A stretch of 64,000 nucleotides of DNA from Asterochloris sp. CNOR1 (taxonomy: Eukaryota; Chlorophyta; Trebouxiophyceae; Trebouxiales; Trebouxiaceae). The stretch's first letter is position 1. The number at the start of each line of letters is the position of its first letter. The position numbers and the translations under genes are program-made. Where the stretch lies: positions 2,108,001 to 2,172,000 of the forward strand of contig OZ017758.1 of the NCBI GenBank assembly GCA_963969365.1. Direction: 5' to 3'. Under the pieces are notes generated by a model that was not told where the DNA came from, searched no databases, and saw only the letters and a program-made list of their open reading frames with translations. Shown one piece after another: positions 13,601 to 24,357 of the stretch.

Positions 13601-16600
13601 ATGTCACACATCTTCGCATGAACAAGCTGGTTCGGCCCAATGCAGCTCTTCAGCCACTCGGGGCTCATGAAAACCATATGGGCGTGGGCGGGCAGCCTCT
13701 GTGGACCTACAGGCACAGCAAGCCACAGAACATTCTGCAGCAGAGCCAGAACTTATGGTGACCGCATCCCCCACAAGCTGACAGCCACTTCATGCATGTG
13801 CAGACCACAGGGCCAAGATCACCTGCAGGCATGGCAGGCACAAGCTATGCTCTGAAGCAGAGCATCTCCCTAGCCATCACTCTCGATGAGCACACCCACA
13901 AAGCTGGCAGGCAGCCACCTGATGTGTAAGGGCAAGACATGGAGGTGACCTGACAGGAGTGGCCCTGCAGGCTAAGGAAGTGCAGCTTGGAAGCATAGGT
14001 TGCCTGGAGCTGGACCAATGGTGCCTTTGGCCACGCACAATGCCACAGCATGACAGGCATGCACAAGCATGGGTGTGGAAGCACAAGGGTCAGCAAGCTT
14101 TTGTCTGGGCGGCCCCCAATCCACTCCAATACACCAGCCTGTTCCCCCTTCTCTGCAGCCTGCCCTCTGGTGCGCTGCATGAAGCATGCCGCCAAGCATG
14201 GCCGTAACACCCACTACGTCAGCATTTCTGCCTGTGCAATCTCACATTTCAGGATGCCCTGCACCCTGCCCACATGCAGCAACCCCACAGCCAGTGTGAC
14301 ACACACAAGCATGCACACTAATATGCTGCTGTGATTGTGCAAGCTCATTCAAACTACAACCCTACAGTACACACTCAAACTCTGCCTCCTGCACACTACA
14401 GCACCACAAGGGGACTAGGCTGGTGTGCATGAAGGGCTGCTGGCCTGACACAAGCATGTCAGGCCCAGCATCTGTGCACCTCACCCTCCTGGACCTTGGC
14501 CATCATGCCAGGGCGAAACAGCCCCACCCGAATGCGGGTCGTGCAGTCTATCCAGACATGCACTGCGGCTGGCTCCAGATCGCAGTGCACCCAGCCGAGG
14601 GCATGCAGCTCCTTGACTGCCTGCACCCCAGAGGCACTTTTTCTCACAACACGGTGCTTGACACAGCACAAGGCTCGGGAGAAATGTGGGTGCTGACTGA
14701 ACATGTATTGCCGAGCTTGTTACGAGCTTGGATTAAGTTTTCTGTAAGTTGTTGCTGAGCATTGTGATAGTTAACCTAATTCAAGCATGTATTGATTATG
14801 ACTGCCCACCTTCAGCAGCTCAAAGGCGATCTCGCGCACGATGTCGTGCGCCCCCTCGTCCAGGCACCCAGTGACAGGGTCCGTATGCAGTAGCAGGAGC
14901 TTGTCACTCAGTTCCTTCAGGGTCACCCCAGGGTGTGGCCTGCACACAAGCAGCCCCTGTCAGCATGAAACGGCACAAGAAGGGGAAAAGGCAGTGCTGA
15001 CTGGTTTGACAACGCAGCAGCAGGCTTAGGACTGCCAGAGATTGCCTCAGCCAGCCTGCACAGCAACCTGACCCCTGTGAGCTGCAGATGGAGGGAAGCA
15101 GCACTGATGGGAGGTGTGAGGCACACCACGTCAGCTTCAGACAGCACAGGCTTGTTTTACCATCGGCACAGGCTGCTGCCCATGTTTGTCATGCAGGTAA
15201 AGGGAGGCAGCATGCTCTGGCAGGCACCAATTGACGGCTGCTTACAGGGTGCATCGATGTGAAGGGCTCAGCCCCAGCAGGCGGAAATGCCAGCTCAATC
15301 AGAGGCAGTCTGGAGGCCACCTGCAGTATCTGCAGTGCCAGCCATGCCCTGTGTGCTGCAAGCACAGGGAGGCAACATAACCTGCACAGCCAGCAAAGAT
15401 GGCTGCAGTGTGCACCCGCAGGCTGGCTCCAGCCCTGATGCAGGCAGAGGCAGTACTGTAAAGAGTGCAGGTGCAGGGAAGCACAGCTGCCGCAGGGCGC
15501 CAGGCAGCCTGGCATTGAGGTTGTGCATCGGGTGTACAGGGGCCGTCAACTTCTTCCTTGGTCAGGATTGTGGACAAGGCTGTGCACAGGGGAAAGATGC
15601 AAGTGGAGGGCTGCACGCACAGTCACAAGTCAGTCCTCTCCTCAAGCCTTCTCCCAGACTCACTGGACCTCAGGACAGCGCACTTCCCAGACTGCAGCAG
15701 ATGCACAACATGTTCACAGTCAGCAGGGCTCAGCTGCTCCCGCTCCCAGACCCACCTCCTCAGCTCATACACACGCCCGTTTTCGGCGCACCAGACCGAC
15801 AGCACCTCTGGGTACCAGGTGTAACCCAAGTGCTGCAGGTGCAGGCTGGCCTTTGAACCTGACAGTCGGCAGCTGGGCAGGTCCTCCACATGGCGTTGCT
15901 CTTCATACTCATCCTCCGACCACGAGAGCAGCTCCAGGTGGTAGCTTCCTGGTTTGCTGTCTGCCAGGCGGCCCTGCAAGCAGTACAGCTTATGTTCAGC
16001 CAAGCCTGCTCAGACCCAGATCACTAAACAACACTCTGGATCACTGGAGTGCCATCTGCTGGGCACACCACGCAGCAAGACAAAATGTTGCTCAATAGAT
16101 GCTGACAGCTCACAACATCACTGCATAGCACTCTGAATCACTAGACAGAAATTTGATGACTGGGGTGCCAGCCCCCAGGGGGTTCCCTGCAGGCAGGACA
16201 CCTTGATTTCAGTCAAGGCTGACACCCCACAATCCAGGTCTCTATAAACAACTTCAAGGTACCGGATTGCCGGGCTGCCCAGCGCGCTCTGCAGGCAGCA
16301 AAGGGTCTGAATTCAGGCTGAGAGACCCCAGGCAATGCTGCATGGAAACCCCTCTGACAGGGGCGCTTTGCATGCCAAGTGAAACTGAGCATGATGAAAA
16401 GATATGCGCGTTATCCTGGGGCAGGTAGCTGATGCAGGAAGCTCATTGAGGAGCATCAGGCTCAATCACAGGAACAATTGAGATAGCTAGTGGGGCAACA
16501 AAAAGCAAGCTAATCTGCAGATGTGGCCTTCTGCCAGCTTGCGCCTGCAAGGCACATCTGGCAGCAGGCCACATCTGCGAATCAGCTTGCGTTCATCGAC

Positions 16601-17500
16601 TCACATGTCCATGCTGATGACTCCTGCGATGGTGGGCTCGTGCTGAAGCACCATGCTCTTGCATCATGCGCCTTGCAGGCGCGAGCTGTTTCGACAGGGG
16701 TCATGCAGAACTAGCGACACACAGGTCCCTCTCAATGACTCCCATGATCGTGGGCTGATGCAGGAGCATGATGCAAAAGCACAATGCCCCTGCGCGAGCC
16801 CACACTCATAGGCATCATTGACATGGATATGTCAGTCGTTAACAGCAAGCTGATCTGCAGATTGGCCTGCTGCCAGATGTGTTCATGCAGGCACAAGCTG
16901 TTGTGACAGGTCATGCACAACCATCGCTTCACATGTACACCTCGACGATTCCTAGGATCGTGGGCTGATGCTCCTGCACAAGCCCATGACCTGGGAACTC
17001 CTGAGATGGACAGTAAATTGATAACAGGAATGTGATCTGCAGATGTGGCCTGCTGCCAGATGTGCTCCTGCGGGCGCAAGCTGTTGTGACGGATCATGCG
17101 CAATATGTTCATGTTCCTCATGTCCATCTTGATGATGCCCATCGTGGGTGATGCAGGAGCATGATGCTCCTGCACGAGCCCACAATCAAGGGAACAATTG
17201 AGATGGACATGTGAGCCGATGAAAGGAAACTGGTTTGCAGATTTGGCCTGCTGCCAGACGTGCCTTGCAGGCACAAGCTGTTGTGAGGGGTCATGCAAAC
17301 TCATCGACTCACATATCCATCTCAATTGTGCCCGTGACTGTGGGCTCGTGGTGGAGCATGAGCTCTGAGGGCGGCCACACTGCGCCCCTGGAATGCTGAA
17401 GGCCGTCTCTGGTCCCGTTAGGGTTATGGGGCAGGCCCCAATGTCCTCCCATCCGTAGAGCTTGAGCAGCCGTTCAGCCCCAGTCATGCGGGGAACTGCA
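10689..17500 (-). CDS. Protein-kinase-like gene, probable pseudokinase (multi-exon; borders approximate)
   Basis: Minus-strand exons spell a divergent kinase domain in order. About 17370-17500: TGAERLLKLYGWEDIGACP. About 15770-15970: a segment with the hinge-like VYELRRWV. About 14815-14935: VTLKELSDKLLLLHTDPV. About 14492-14650: the catalytic-loop region HCDLEPAAVHVW, followed by RIRVGLFRPG where DFG should be. About 13620-13710: an APE-like MSPEWLK. About 13043-13185: the subdomain IX-X helix SIVLFMLQGYLPWVD. About 12100-12240: an unplaced exon. About 10900-11290: subdomain XI, DTAGEALQRSWF. In the catalytic loop the usual R is C, K is E, and the metal-binding Asn is Ala. The DFG aspartate is replaced (LFR). 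Both changes argue against normal phosphotransfer. The last frame runs through a 21-bp minisatellite to TAG 10689-10691. The start is not defined, and the gene could extend into the one upstream at 18237-20297. No closer family was recognised. Confidence 0.6.
10721..10888. repeat. Coding minisatellite, eight 21-bp units
   Basis: Eight consecutive units of exactly 21 bp, each ending in a variant of GCAGCCAGC on the plus strand. Unit length is strictly kept while bases vary. On the minus strand the units read as a seven-residue WLPQ-like repeat continuing the kinase-like gene's last frame (for example WLPHGCR, WLPQGHC, WLPQDRH). On the plus strand the same DNA reads as an Ala/Ser-rich repeat. 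The constant 21-bp spacing suits either frame. Confidence 0.88.
12537..12748. repeat. Composite perfect inverted and direct repeat
   Basis: An 88-bp segment (12537-12624) recurs without change at 12661-12748. Its first 44 bp (12537-12580) also occur as a perfect reverse complement at 12623-12666, so the order is arm, 42-bp spacer, inverted arm, arm, spacer. The inverted arm overlaps the second copy by six bases (GAGCTC). The block lies in a predicted intron of the kinase-like gene. Perfect identity implies very recent origin or an assembly artefact. Confidence 0.93.
16500..17360. repeat. Degenerate tandem array of about 185-200 bp units
   Basis: The block with TGGCCTGCTGCCAG recurs near 16524, 16862, 17046 and 17246. 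Each copy is followed by a CTGCAGGCACAAGCTGTTGTGA-like stretch and then by ACTCACATGTCCATCTC-like and GTGGGCTCGTG-like stretches. A partial inverted copy lies near 16565-16595. The array sits in a predicted intron of the kinase-like gene. One frame stays open through it on the minus strand, but the encoded text is only the repeat. Confidence 0.75.
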
Positions 17501-18236
17501 GCGCAGACAGCACATGATTGACGGGAGGTGTAATGTGGCTCTGCAGAGCAGAGAGCTGCTCTTGCAAGGGCCCACCAGGTGGCCACTGGCGTCTGCTTGC
17601 AACAGGTGCTGGCGGGTGGCAGGGCGCGAGGGTTGCCATAGGGCAACATGAAGTAGATATTGCTGAGGAGCGAAAGGGCCGACGACCTGCAGGCCGCCTG
17701 CTTGTGTGCATGGAAGCAGCAGGTGGGGAGGATGGCGGGCGGGCCCTGATCTAGACCTCGGCAAGATCCTTGAGATGCCATAAAGGTGAGGCTGGCTCTC
17801 TGGGGCAGAATGGATAACTTTCATTGCCCAGCGGGTTGGTGTGGATTGAGGCTTGTGGCACGGCGACACTGGGGCAGGGTTGATGCATGGGGACACTTGC
17901 TTAAGGCAGACTGTGGGAGGCTCTCGTGGTTGCAGTGACTGGGGTGGCTAAGGACAAGAGTGCAGTGGGCTTCTTCGTCAGGGGCCTGAGGCATGCAGTC
18001 TGTGCCAGGCTGGCTGGGGCTGCTGGCGCAGGAGGTGGTTGGGCAGGCAGGCCCTGCGTGTAGCCTGGAGTGGCCACTTTGCATTGCATGGGAGGGATGA
18101 GATGCTTGTTGGCAAGCAGGCACAGGCTCAGCAGTGTTGGCAAGCAGGTGTAGCCATGCTGGTGCTGCAAGGGAGGCAGGCACCCGGGACATGCGCATGC
18201 AAGAGCCATGCAGGGAAGATGTCAGAGTCAGGCAGG

Positions 18237-20297
18237 CTGCATTTGACCTGGGGCCTGCACCAGCTCCTGCTCTGGCTGTTCCTTGACCCGCTCTGGCTCC
18301 TTCTCAGCCTGTTCAGGCTCCTCCTTGACCTGCTTTGGCTCCCCGTCGACTTGCACCAGCTCCCCCTCAGCCTGCAGGAGGCAGAGAAAGATGAAGATGA
18401 GCAGCTGTGCACTCTGGGTATCCGAAAATCAGGTGAGGCTGCACAGCAGTTTGCGTGGCCAGCCCAGCTGCATCTCTGAAGGCAGCTTCTGCCTGCACAG
18501 GCCTGGCCCAGTGCTGCGCTGTAAGGTGGGTTCACCCAGTGTGCAGATGCAAAGGGGACCAAATGCTTTGGGGAGCTGCAGTAGTGAGCCCATGCGCCAC
18601 ACTGCTGCATCAGCTCTGTCGTGTGGGTGCACCTAGCGTGCAGCCGTCTGCTCGTGCATTGCAGACAACACTTGAGGAGCTGCAGTGCTTACCTCACACA
18701 TTGCTGCATCAGGTTTGCGGCATGGCTGCACCCAGCAGTCTGCTCTGACAGTGCAGACCACCCCAGGGGCAAGTGCAGGACAACCCACCCTGGGGCAGCT
18801 GGAGACTTCACTTCCCATAAATTGCATCAGGTTTGCCACATAGATTCGTCCCGGTCGGAGCAATTTGCCCAGGCAGCCCAGTTCCTCGCTAGGCAGCTGC
18901 TGCATAAGCCCAGAACACTGCTGCGTCAGATGACCAACACGAGTGCACCCAGTGCTCAGCAATCCACTGAGGCAGCGCAGCTCACCTCTGTTTGCACCTT
19001 CAGATGCTGCACGCGGCGCACCTTCAGACGCTGCACGTGGCGCTGGTATGGGCACATTCCTGACAGGCATGCAGTCTGCACGGGCAGCTGACCTCCGCCT
19101 GCGAGGGCTGCTTGTGTGCCATAAGCGCCTGCTGGAGAAGTCACAGCAAGCGAGCACCCCGGTGCAGGCAGCACAAGCTAAGCTTCTCTGCCTGCTGATG
19201 AACCCAAGGCCTGCACGCGGGCCATGAGTGCCTGCACAGTCGGGCCCAGCAGGCATGCAGTGTGCGAGGCAGCTCACCCTGTATTCTCCTCCGAGGGCTC
19301 CGCCGCCCCCTAGCCTTCTTGAGCCTGCCCATTCGCAGCCCCAGCAAGCACGCAGTCCATGCAGACAGCATGGAGCTCACCTGTGCCTGCTCCTTCTGCG
19401 GGTGGTTTATGAGCGCCTGAAAAAGGATGGCCACAGCCACTGTCCAGGAGGGGTTCCAGTAGTCTCCAATGCCCTGGATGAGCCCGTGCTGGATGTGCTG
19501 CAGGGGTGAGACTTGATGGATGCTGGCGTCCAGCTGCAGGTGGAGAATGCCAGGTGAGATTTGGGGTCGCTGCAATGTGCTGATCAGAGGTATGGCGATG
19601 GTGAGCTGCAGGGCAGACACAGGTGGAGCGGGCTGTTGCTGGGGGGCATTTCAGAGGCACAGGACCCTGCACCTCACCTTGGCTCCATATGCAGGAATGA
19701 AGAAGGCAGGCGGAACAAGGGGCTTCACCAGCATGCAGCTGGAGGTACTATGGAGAAAGTGAAGGGGGAGCTGATGAAGCAGATTGAGGGGCGTGCAGGC
19801 TCCACTTGCACAAGCATAGCATTGAATCTGATCAGGAGTGGTGACAGGTATGCAGCAAGCCTGTACAGGCTGCAGGTGTTACTCACTTTGTGGGCTGGGG
19901 CTGGCACCTCCACCTGCTCAAACTCCACCTGCACAAAAGGAGCATGATGTCAGATCGATGCTCAGCGCTGACCACGTACCATGTCAGCATGCAGCAAGAC
20001 TGGGCAGGCTGCGGAAGTCGCTCACCATGTGCCGTGGTGCAGGCTGTGCCTGCCTGGCTCTGTGGCGAGGCAGCCTGTGCGCCTGAGCCAGGACCTTGCG
20101 GTCCTGCAGGCAATGAATGTATTGGTGACCATCTGGTGCTGCCTGTGCCAGCACCCTGAGAGCCCATGCCGATGCTCACCTGGATGCGTTCAGGGTACGC
20201 TGTGCATCTCGATGCGTTCCGGAAGGCGCAGCCGCTGGAGGTCTGGTGAAAGCTCATCAAGGGCGACATTGGTGGGACCGCAGGGGTCCCAGGGCAT
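18237..20297 (-). CDS. Unidentified multi-exon gene, possibly with an E2/RWD-like fold
   Basis: Function not recognised. A plausible start is ATG at 20295-20297 (MPWDPCGPTNVALDELSP...LRLPERIE). Likely exons follow near 19875-19935 (VEFEQVEVPAPAHK), 19680-19740 (LVKPLVPPAFFIPAYGAK) and 19385-19510. That last exon, with GDYWNPSWTVAVAILFQAL then LINHP, is loosely like the W-P-S-T..IL..L...P helix of ubiquitin-conjugating folds. Next come a basic Arg/Lys-rich exon near 19265-19330, then repeat-rich sequence, and an acidic exon near 18237-18380 with repeated EEPEQ/KEPER units. At the end of exon 1 two candidate donors (a GTACCC near 20201 and a stronger GTGAGC near 20180) lead to different frames, so the first junction is unresolved. 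The gene may be separate or the 5' part of the kinase-like gene downstream on the same strand. Confidence 0.4.
18430..18990. repeat. Degenerate tandem repeat, about 95-116 bp period
   Basis: About five diverged units, starting near 18528, 18622, 18720, 18836 and 18931. Each has a G(T/C)GCACCCAG-like start and a CTGCTGCATCAG(G)TTTG-like end. Minus-strand translation of neighbouring units shows partly similar protein text (ADAAVW.., DAAMCEV, ..VANLMQ). It overlaps the unidentified gene at 18237-20297. Whether it is exonic is unclear. Confidence 0.55.
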
Positions 20298-20585
20298 GTC
20301 AAACGTGGAGATAGACTGCAATCTTTTGGGTCACCAAGATAAATTGGCGGGCGGCTATTCCAAAGATGGAGCCGCCCTGCAGCCCTGTGAGGCAATCCAG
20401 CAGTTGATGTCTGACCCACTTTTCGATTCAATCAATGCACAGGACTTCATGCAAATCAGCTGCAGATTACATGTCAAGGCTTCAAGAGACTCTCGCGCTT
20501 GATCTGGCACCTGGCCTGTCTGCCTTATGTAGTACAAAGTAGTCGGCTCCTCTCACTGGAGGATTTGCAGCTAATGAAGGGCCAA

Positions 20586-23500
20586 TCAATGCCCCCCCAC
20601 CTCAGAAATGTGCAGAATGATTTTGCCGTGCGCATGCCTGCCCTCCATGATGTCATGAGCCTCCCTGCAGCAGGTCACGGGAGCTGATGCTCCTTACACT
20701 TGAACAGCATCCTGCTGAGATCCAACGTAAGCCAGGCAACCCTGCCTGGCACGCTCCAGAGGCAACTCCCTCTCAATGGGGATCGTGAGTTTGCCCTGGG
20801 CCATCAGCTTTCCAATCGCCTCCAGCTGCGGCGCATTGGGCTGCACAAACACCAGGTGGTAGCGTGGGCCTCTCAGCTTGCTCATCAGGTATCTGCACAG
20901 GCAGCAGTCGGCACTGCTCAGAGCTGCCTGAGTGCAGCATGGCACCACTACTGGACAGGTCAAGTGGGCCCAAATCTCTTGGGTGGCCATTTCCCCACAT
21001 GCGCAGCGCAGCTGCAAGCAGCATTGTCCGTGCATTGGGCAACATTGCTGCTGCTGCTGCAGCTGCACTGCACGGTTGGGATGGAATGGCCACCCAAATA
21101 ATTGGTGGCAGCGCAGTCCCATCACCTTCCTTAGATGCCTGCACAGGGACAGGTGGCTCTGCCTCACGCTGCCTGGCTGCACAGCACCTGTGCTCTCCTG
21201 AAGCGGCAAGCTGAAGAATTGCCAGTCCATGCAGTGCCCTTGCATGCATTGAGTTGCCGCGTGCTCCTGACTCCTTTGAAACAGAGACAGACCGCATGCC
21301 CAGACCCACAATGGTGTGCATTGTGAGCATCGCAATGCATGGGAACATTTAACCCTTGGGCAGCCTGTCCCAGCCTCCAGAGGCACATAGAGCCTGCCGT
21401 GCCTTCCGTCCTGGCCCCAAGGGCCGGTGATTCAAGAGAGCACCTTGCTCTTGCTGCATAACAGGGTAGCAGAGCTGGCCACATCTCCTATCTCAGATCA
21501 TGCAGCTGCCCAGGTGCAAATGCCAGTGCCGATTCTGCCAAACAAAGCACAAGCTTACCCTTAAAGCTCCACATGTGCACTCTGCCTGTGCCAGCGGAGC
21601 AGCAGATTTGGACACATCAGGTGCACTACCCACATCCTGCGGCACTGGGCAACCCCATGAGCGTGTCCATGCAACAAGGTGCCACAGGCCACGTACTTTG
21701 TCACAGCAAGCCTCACCCACGAGCAGCCACGACAGTCTCCGCAAAAAAGTTCAGCCGGCCCCACTTCTTGATCCACCCATTGTTCAGTATGTGTGCGAGC
21801 AGGCCGTCTCTTTTCAGCACCTTCAGACTGCGCCAGTGGGTCTCGCCTGCAGGCAGGCACTCACATGCTGTACTTTTCAAAGCTGTTGGCCTCAACTGGC
21901 AGGCAGGCTCCACTGAGCTGAAATAATGGGAGCTGGCGCTAGCTGGCACCTTTCCCATGCCCCTGATGCCTCTCCCACGCCCCTGATGCACAGCCAGGGT
22001 ACGAGTATGCAGCTGGCCCTACCCGGTGCCCCCCACCCCTGCTGCGTGGTCAAGCCCACGGGAGGTGGCCTAAGCCGGCACCCCTCCCATGCTCCTGATG
22101 CATGGCCCTACCCTGACTCTCAGCATGCAGCTGTAGACAGCAGCGGCATGCTCAAGCTCTGCGGCTAAGAATCGGAGGGCAGCATGCAAGGGCAGTGTGC
22201 AGCGCCAGAGTGCTGCTGCTGCCCAGGTGGTATGATGCTGCACTTGGTCAAGGAGGCGCATGACACATAGCGCCCGTCAGCACCAGAAGAGACAAGCTGG
22301 CAATTGATCAGTGCCTTGCAAGCCATGGCAGCCTTGCATAGAGCCTCAAGGGGACAGACCAATTCAGTAGCTTGCCCATGTCCAACACTGCTGCACAGCA
22401 GCCAGGCACACAGCTTTGCGCACATAAGGTGACTACACACACTGCACCCGTCAGCATTGGCAGGAAGAGACTGACAGCATTGTTAATGCCCCACCCAATA
22501 CACAACTTACCTCCAATAGTGTCCACCACCACATCAAACTTATCGTCCTGGAACTTGTCATCAAACTTCTCAACAGTGTAGTCCACTGCCTCATCTGCGC
22601 CCATTGCCTGCAAAGCAGGCTGGGATGTGCTCCAAGCGCGCAGCAGCTGCAAGCCAGCTGGCTGAGACATGCTAAACAGGGGCATTGAGCAGCCCTATGG
22701 CGTTGTGCAGGAGGTCCTGCAGCAGCGCAGCTTGCAGTGGTGAGTGGGCAGGCCACCCGGCCGCATTGCCATGGACAGGCAGGGTGCAGCTGCCCGGCTG
22801 CACAGGCAGCATGAGCATCCCTGCCAAGACAGATCATGCCCCATGTGCACTGTGTCGCTCATTCACAAGCAGCGCTCCCAAACACGTGCAGGCGCCAGCA
22901 TTGTGCAGCTCACTGCAGTGAGTGGACCACGGCGCCCTTGAAGCGCAGCTCCCCAGAGGTGTGCTGTGACTCACAGGTGGGCTGCGCCCACGCACCTTGA
23001 CGTGGGGGAAGCTCCTGTGGGAGCAGGTGGTGACGACATAGGCCCCGCGCAGCTTGCTCAGCTGGATGGCCATGCTGCCCACCCCGCCCGACCCGGCATG
23101 CACCAGCACCCTCTTCCCTGGGCCCAGGTTAGCCGGCTCCAGCGCCTGAACGGGCAAAGTGCAGAAGTGGGTTGAGCAGAGGGCTGCAGACTGAAGCAAG
23201 GTGGCACTAACACAAGACTGTTGGGCCAGGTTCACGCTTGAGCGCCAAAAAACCGGCAGCACAGCGCGGTGGTGAGCCAGAGCAGCAAACTCCACCAGAT
23301 GAGTGGCATGGGGTGGGAACCCACAGGCAGGACAGCCACAGCATTGCACAGGCTTGAAGACTCTGGGAGAACGCTCCCTGCAGCCACATTGGCGTGAGCA
23401 GAGGCACGTCAGCTGCAGGCTTTGCAGGTAGAGGCACGGAGGCCCACCTGCCAGGCAGTGAGGGAGACAAGCGGCGCCCCAGCTGCCTCAGCAATCTTAA

Positions 23501-24357
23501 TGGTCTTGGGCTTTCTGACAAGGTGCTCTTCTGGCACTGCCAGAGCCTCTGCATACGTGCCTGCAGCAAAAGAGAAGGCTGCCGCAGACCCTGGCCCAAG
23601 GCATCTGGCACCTGCAGGCCCACAGCAATGCTACTCCAGGCAGCAACCCACAGCCTCACCTTCCTTGTGCTTGGCAAAGGTGTCAGTCAGCGCAAAGACC
23701 TCATCCCCCACCTCAAACTGCACAGCGCAGGGGTAGGGCCTCAGACACGGGAGCTCCAGATTGCAGTGCAGCTGCGGCATACTGTTGTGGACATACGCTG
23801 GAGAGTCCATGGCTGACCGCAATCTGGCCTGCTCAGCTTGCTTCAGTGCACACAGCTGCCGTATTGGAGCAATTGTCTGCATCACTGCTCACCCTGGACA
23901 GCTTGTCAGTCTCGGTGATAACCCCACACAAGTCCCCACCAGGGATCTGCACAGCACAGAAGGAATGTGGCAGCTGCCTCAGAGTACAGGGGCCCAGCTC
24001 AGGCGGAGCAGTGACCTTTGGGAGCCAGCCTTCCGCTCTCAGCATCAGTGCCCAAGCAGCCTCATCCCCATTCCTCATCTTGTAGTCCACTGGGTTGCAG
24101 CCTGCAGCAGCGGGGCCACTGGCCTCACAGTCAGCCGGGTTGATGCTGTGCTGGCACCTCCAGCACATGTGTCAGCTAGGGCATGCACGCTGGCTAAGAG
24201 CTTTTCTTAGGCGAGGGCTGTCTCAGCAGCACTCCTACTTACCTGCTGCTTGCAGAGAGACCACAGACTTGCCATGGCCAGCTCTTGGGCGTGGCCAGTC
24301 TTCATACAGTTGCAGGACATCTGGTGGGCCAAAGCGATCATATGCAATGGCTCTCAT
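20586..24357 (-). CDS. NAD(P)H quinone oxidoreductase, RTN4IP1/zeta-crystallin-like MDR protein
   Basis: Medium-chain reductase lacking structural zinc ligands, expected to reduce quinone or enone substrates with NADPH. Start ATG at 24355-24357 gives MRAIAYDRFGPPDVLQLYED, the typical N terminus. Exons follow near 24010-24115 (CNPVDYKMRNG), 23888-23960 (IPGGDLCGVITETDK), 23660-23735 (FEVGDEVFALTDTFAKHKE), 23455-23575 (AEALAVPEEHLVRKPKTI), 22995-23145 (the Rossmann motif VLVHAGSGGVGSMAIQLSKL), 22510-22605 (DAVDYT-like text, then VVVDTIGG) and 21735-21850 (SLKVLKRDGLLAHILNNG). The penultimate exon, about 20747-20895, has LRGPRYHLVFVQPN and GKLMAQGKLTIPIERELPLE. The last exon, 20586 to about 20664, reads AHDIMEGRHAHGKIIL and ends at TGA 20586-20588. 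That fits the family only if the penultimate exon ends at a GC donor. A targeting peptide was not seen. About 350 residues are expected, normal for the family. Confidence 0.86.
20979..21097. repeat. Long imperfect hairpin in a reductase intron
   Basis: Outer arms are perfect over 13 bases: TTGGGTGGCCATT at 20979-20991 and its complement near 21085-21097. Inner arms pair imperfectly (a GCAGCTGC core on both sides), giving a stem of roughly 50 bases with a short loop near 21035-21045. It lies in the intron between the 21735-21850 and 20747-20895 exons of the minus-strand reductase gene. Confidence 0.7.
21948..22110. repeat. Short-period degenerate repeat in a reductase intron
   Basis: Variants of CCCATGCCCCTGATGC occur near 21955, 21974 and 22086, separated by related pyrimidine-rich text. 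They lie in the intron between the exons near 22510 and 21850. No coding role is apparent. Confidence 0.5.

Noticed and set aside
16500-17360. Regular repeats as a CRISPR array
   Set aside because: Units are about 190 bp and diverged, with no short constant repeat or unique spacers, and the locus lies in a eukaryotic intron.
16732-17781. 349-codon minus-strand open frame
   Set aside because: Most of it runs through the intronic tandem array and simply translates the repeat. Only the part near 17370-17500 looks like an exon.
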